Origin: Neobacillus sp. DY30 | GTDB lineage: Bacteria; Bacillota; Bacilli; Bacillales; Cytobacillaceae | Direction: 5' to 3' | NCBI RefSeq assembly: GCF_030123065.1 | Contig: NZ_CP126093.1 | Location: 1,864,001 to 1,928,000, forward strand | DNA: 64,000 nucleotides | In this document: positions 63,405-64,000 of the stretch, one piece after another | How positions within the stretch are numbered: position 1 is the stretch's first letter | Layout of the letters: each line of letters starts with the position of its first letter | The notes under the pieces: model-generated | The model's input: the letters and a program-made list of their open reading frames with translations, nothing else | What the model was told of the DNA's origin: nothing | Database searches by the model: none | Program-made: the position numbers and the translations under genes

Positions 63405-64000
63405 ATGGAAACGATTTATATTAACCATGATAATTTGGCAGATTGGCAGGGAAAAGCAAATGCATGTGTAATGGCCCTTGGTTTTTTTGATGGACTCCAT
63501 TACGGACATCGAGAAGTAATAAAAACGGCTTTACGGATAGCGAAAGAAAAGGGTGTGCAGCTTGCTGTTATGAGTTTCTTTCCACATCCAAAGTCTGTCT
63601 TGTCCAATGGGGAAAAACAAGTTGATTATTTAATCCCGCTTTCTGTTAAGGAGAAGATTCTTCGGGGGCTTGGTGTCAATACGTTTTATATTGTTGAATT
63701 TACAAGGGAATTTGCCGCTCTTTCACCTGAACACTATGTTAAAGATTATCTGGTCAATCTTGGGGTTATCCATGCAGTCGCCGGTTTTGATTTTACTTAT
63801 GGTTCTAGGGGAATCGGAAATTTAGAGCGTTTGATGATTGATAGTGGTGGAATCATTGATGTGACAAAAGTGGAAAAAGTAGCATGCCGCGGTGAGAAAA
63901 TAAGCTCTACCAGCATTCGTGAAAGATTAGCTGCAGGCAATGTAGAGGAACTGCCAGATTTTCTTGGCTGCTGCTATGAAGTAGAAGGAATGTGGGATGG
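63405..64000 (+). CDS. Second FAD synthetase-like gene (partial at window end)
   Basis: The start is ATG 63405 behind AGAAAGGAGA; the frame is open to the window edge (198 codons visible). The visible part is the adenylyltransferase domain of the RibF family: GFFDGLHYGHREV, SFFPHPKSVL, AVAGFDFTYGSRGIGN and KISSTSIRERLAAG, with the residues aligning along the length of the housekeeping RibF at 1219. Whether a riboflavin kinase domain follows cannot be seen. It probably supplies FMN/FAD to the flavin-dependent enzymes of this island. Confidence 0.85.
   Translation, partial: METIYINHDNLADWQGKANACVMALGFFDGLHYGHREVIKTALRIAKEKGVQLAVMSFFPHPKSVLSNGEKQVDYLIPLSVKEKILRGLGVNTFYIVEFTREFAALSPEHYVKDYLVNLGVIHAVAGFDFTYGSRGIGNLERLMIDSGGIIDVTKVEKVACRGEKISSTSIRERLAAGNVEELPDFLGCCYEVEGMWD

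Noticed and set aside
42683..64000. Prophage or integrative element
   Set aside because: No integrase, transposase, phage structural gene, tRNA or flanking direct repeat was seen.

Overview
The window is a low-GC, Gram-positive, endospore-forming Bacillaceae chromosome, most like Bacillus or a close environmental relative such as Neobacillus. The evidence is sporulation genes (dpaAB, spoIIIE, spoVS, cotE, ymxH, tepA), B. subtilis-like gene order, strong AGGAGG ribosome binding sites, frequent TTG and GTG starts, and compact hairpin-plus-T terminators. The genus is inferred; no rRNA or other marker is present.

Positions 1-42682 are conserved core: rbfA(end)-truB-ribF-rpsO-pnp-ylxY-mlpA-ymxH, then dpaAB-asd-dapG-dapA (diaminopimelate and dipicolinate synthesis), rnjB-tepA-ylzJ-spoIIIE, a GntR regulator with a BMP-type nucleoside ABC transporter, ymfF-ymfH-ymfI-ymfJ-ymfK-ymfM(rodZ)-pgsA-cinA-recA, rny-ymdB-spoVS, korAB (2-oxoacid:ferredoxin oxidoreductase, with two cre-like sites upstream), and miaB-ymcA-cotE. 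A 20-bp tandem repeat array lies between cinA and recA.

After cotE, where B. subtilis has mutS-mutL, the window changes to accessory content. It holds a 66-aa orphan, a GNAT acetyltransferase, a small kinase-like protein, serC, an MFS transporter with a cre site, and a Cys-type lipoprotein sulfatase with its radical-SAM maturase.

Positions 51092-64000 are an aromatic meta-cleavage island. It encodes two C-C hydrolases, two HsaA-like flavin-dependent monooxygenases, two extradiol dioxygenases, one flavin reductase, one 2-keto-4-pentenoate hydratase-family enzyme, one TcuA-like flavoprotein, one GntR/FCD regulator, one regulator joining a XylR/MopR-type V4R sensor to a PucR-type DNA-binding end, and a second ribF-like gene cut by the window edge. 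The likely route is FMNH2/FADH2-dependent ortho-hydroxylation of a phenol, extradiol cleavage, C-C hydrolysis, then hydration. The aldolase and aldehyde dehydrogenase are not seen. Three related AT-rich sites around CTAAAATTT-N-AGTA lie upstream of three of the island's genes and are candidate operators.
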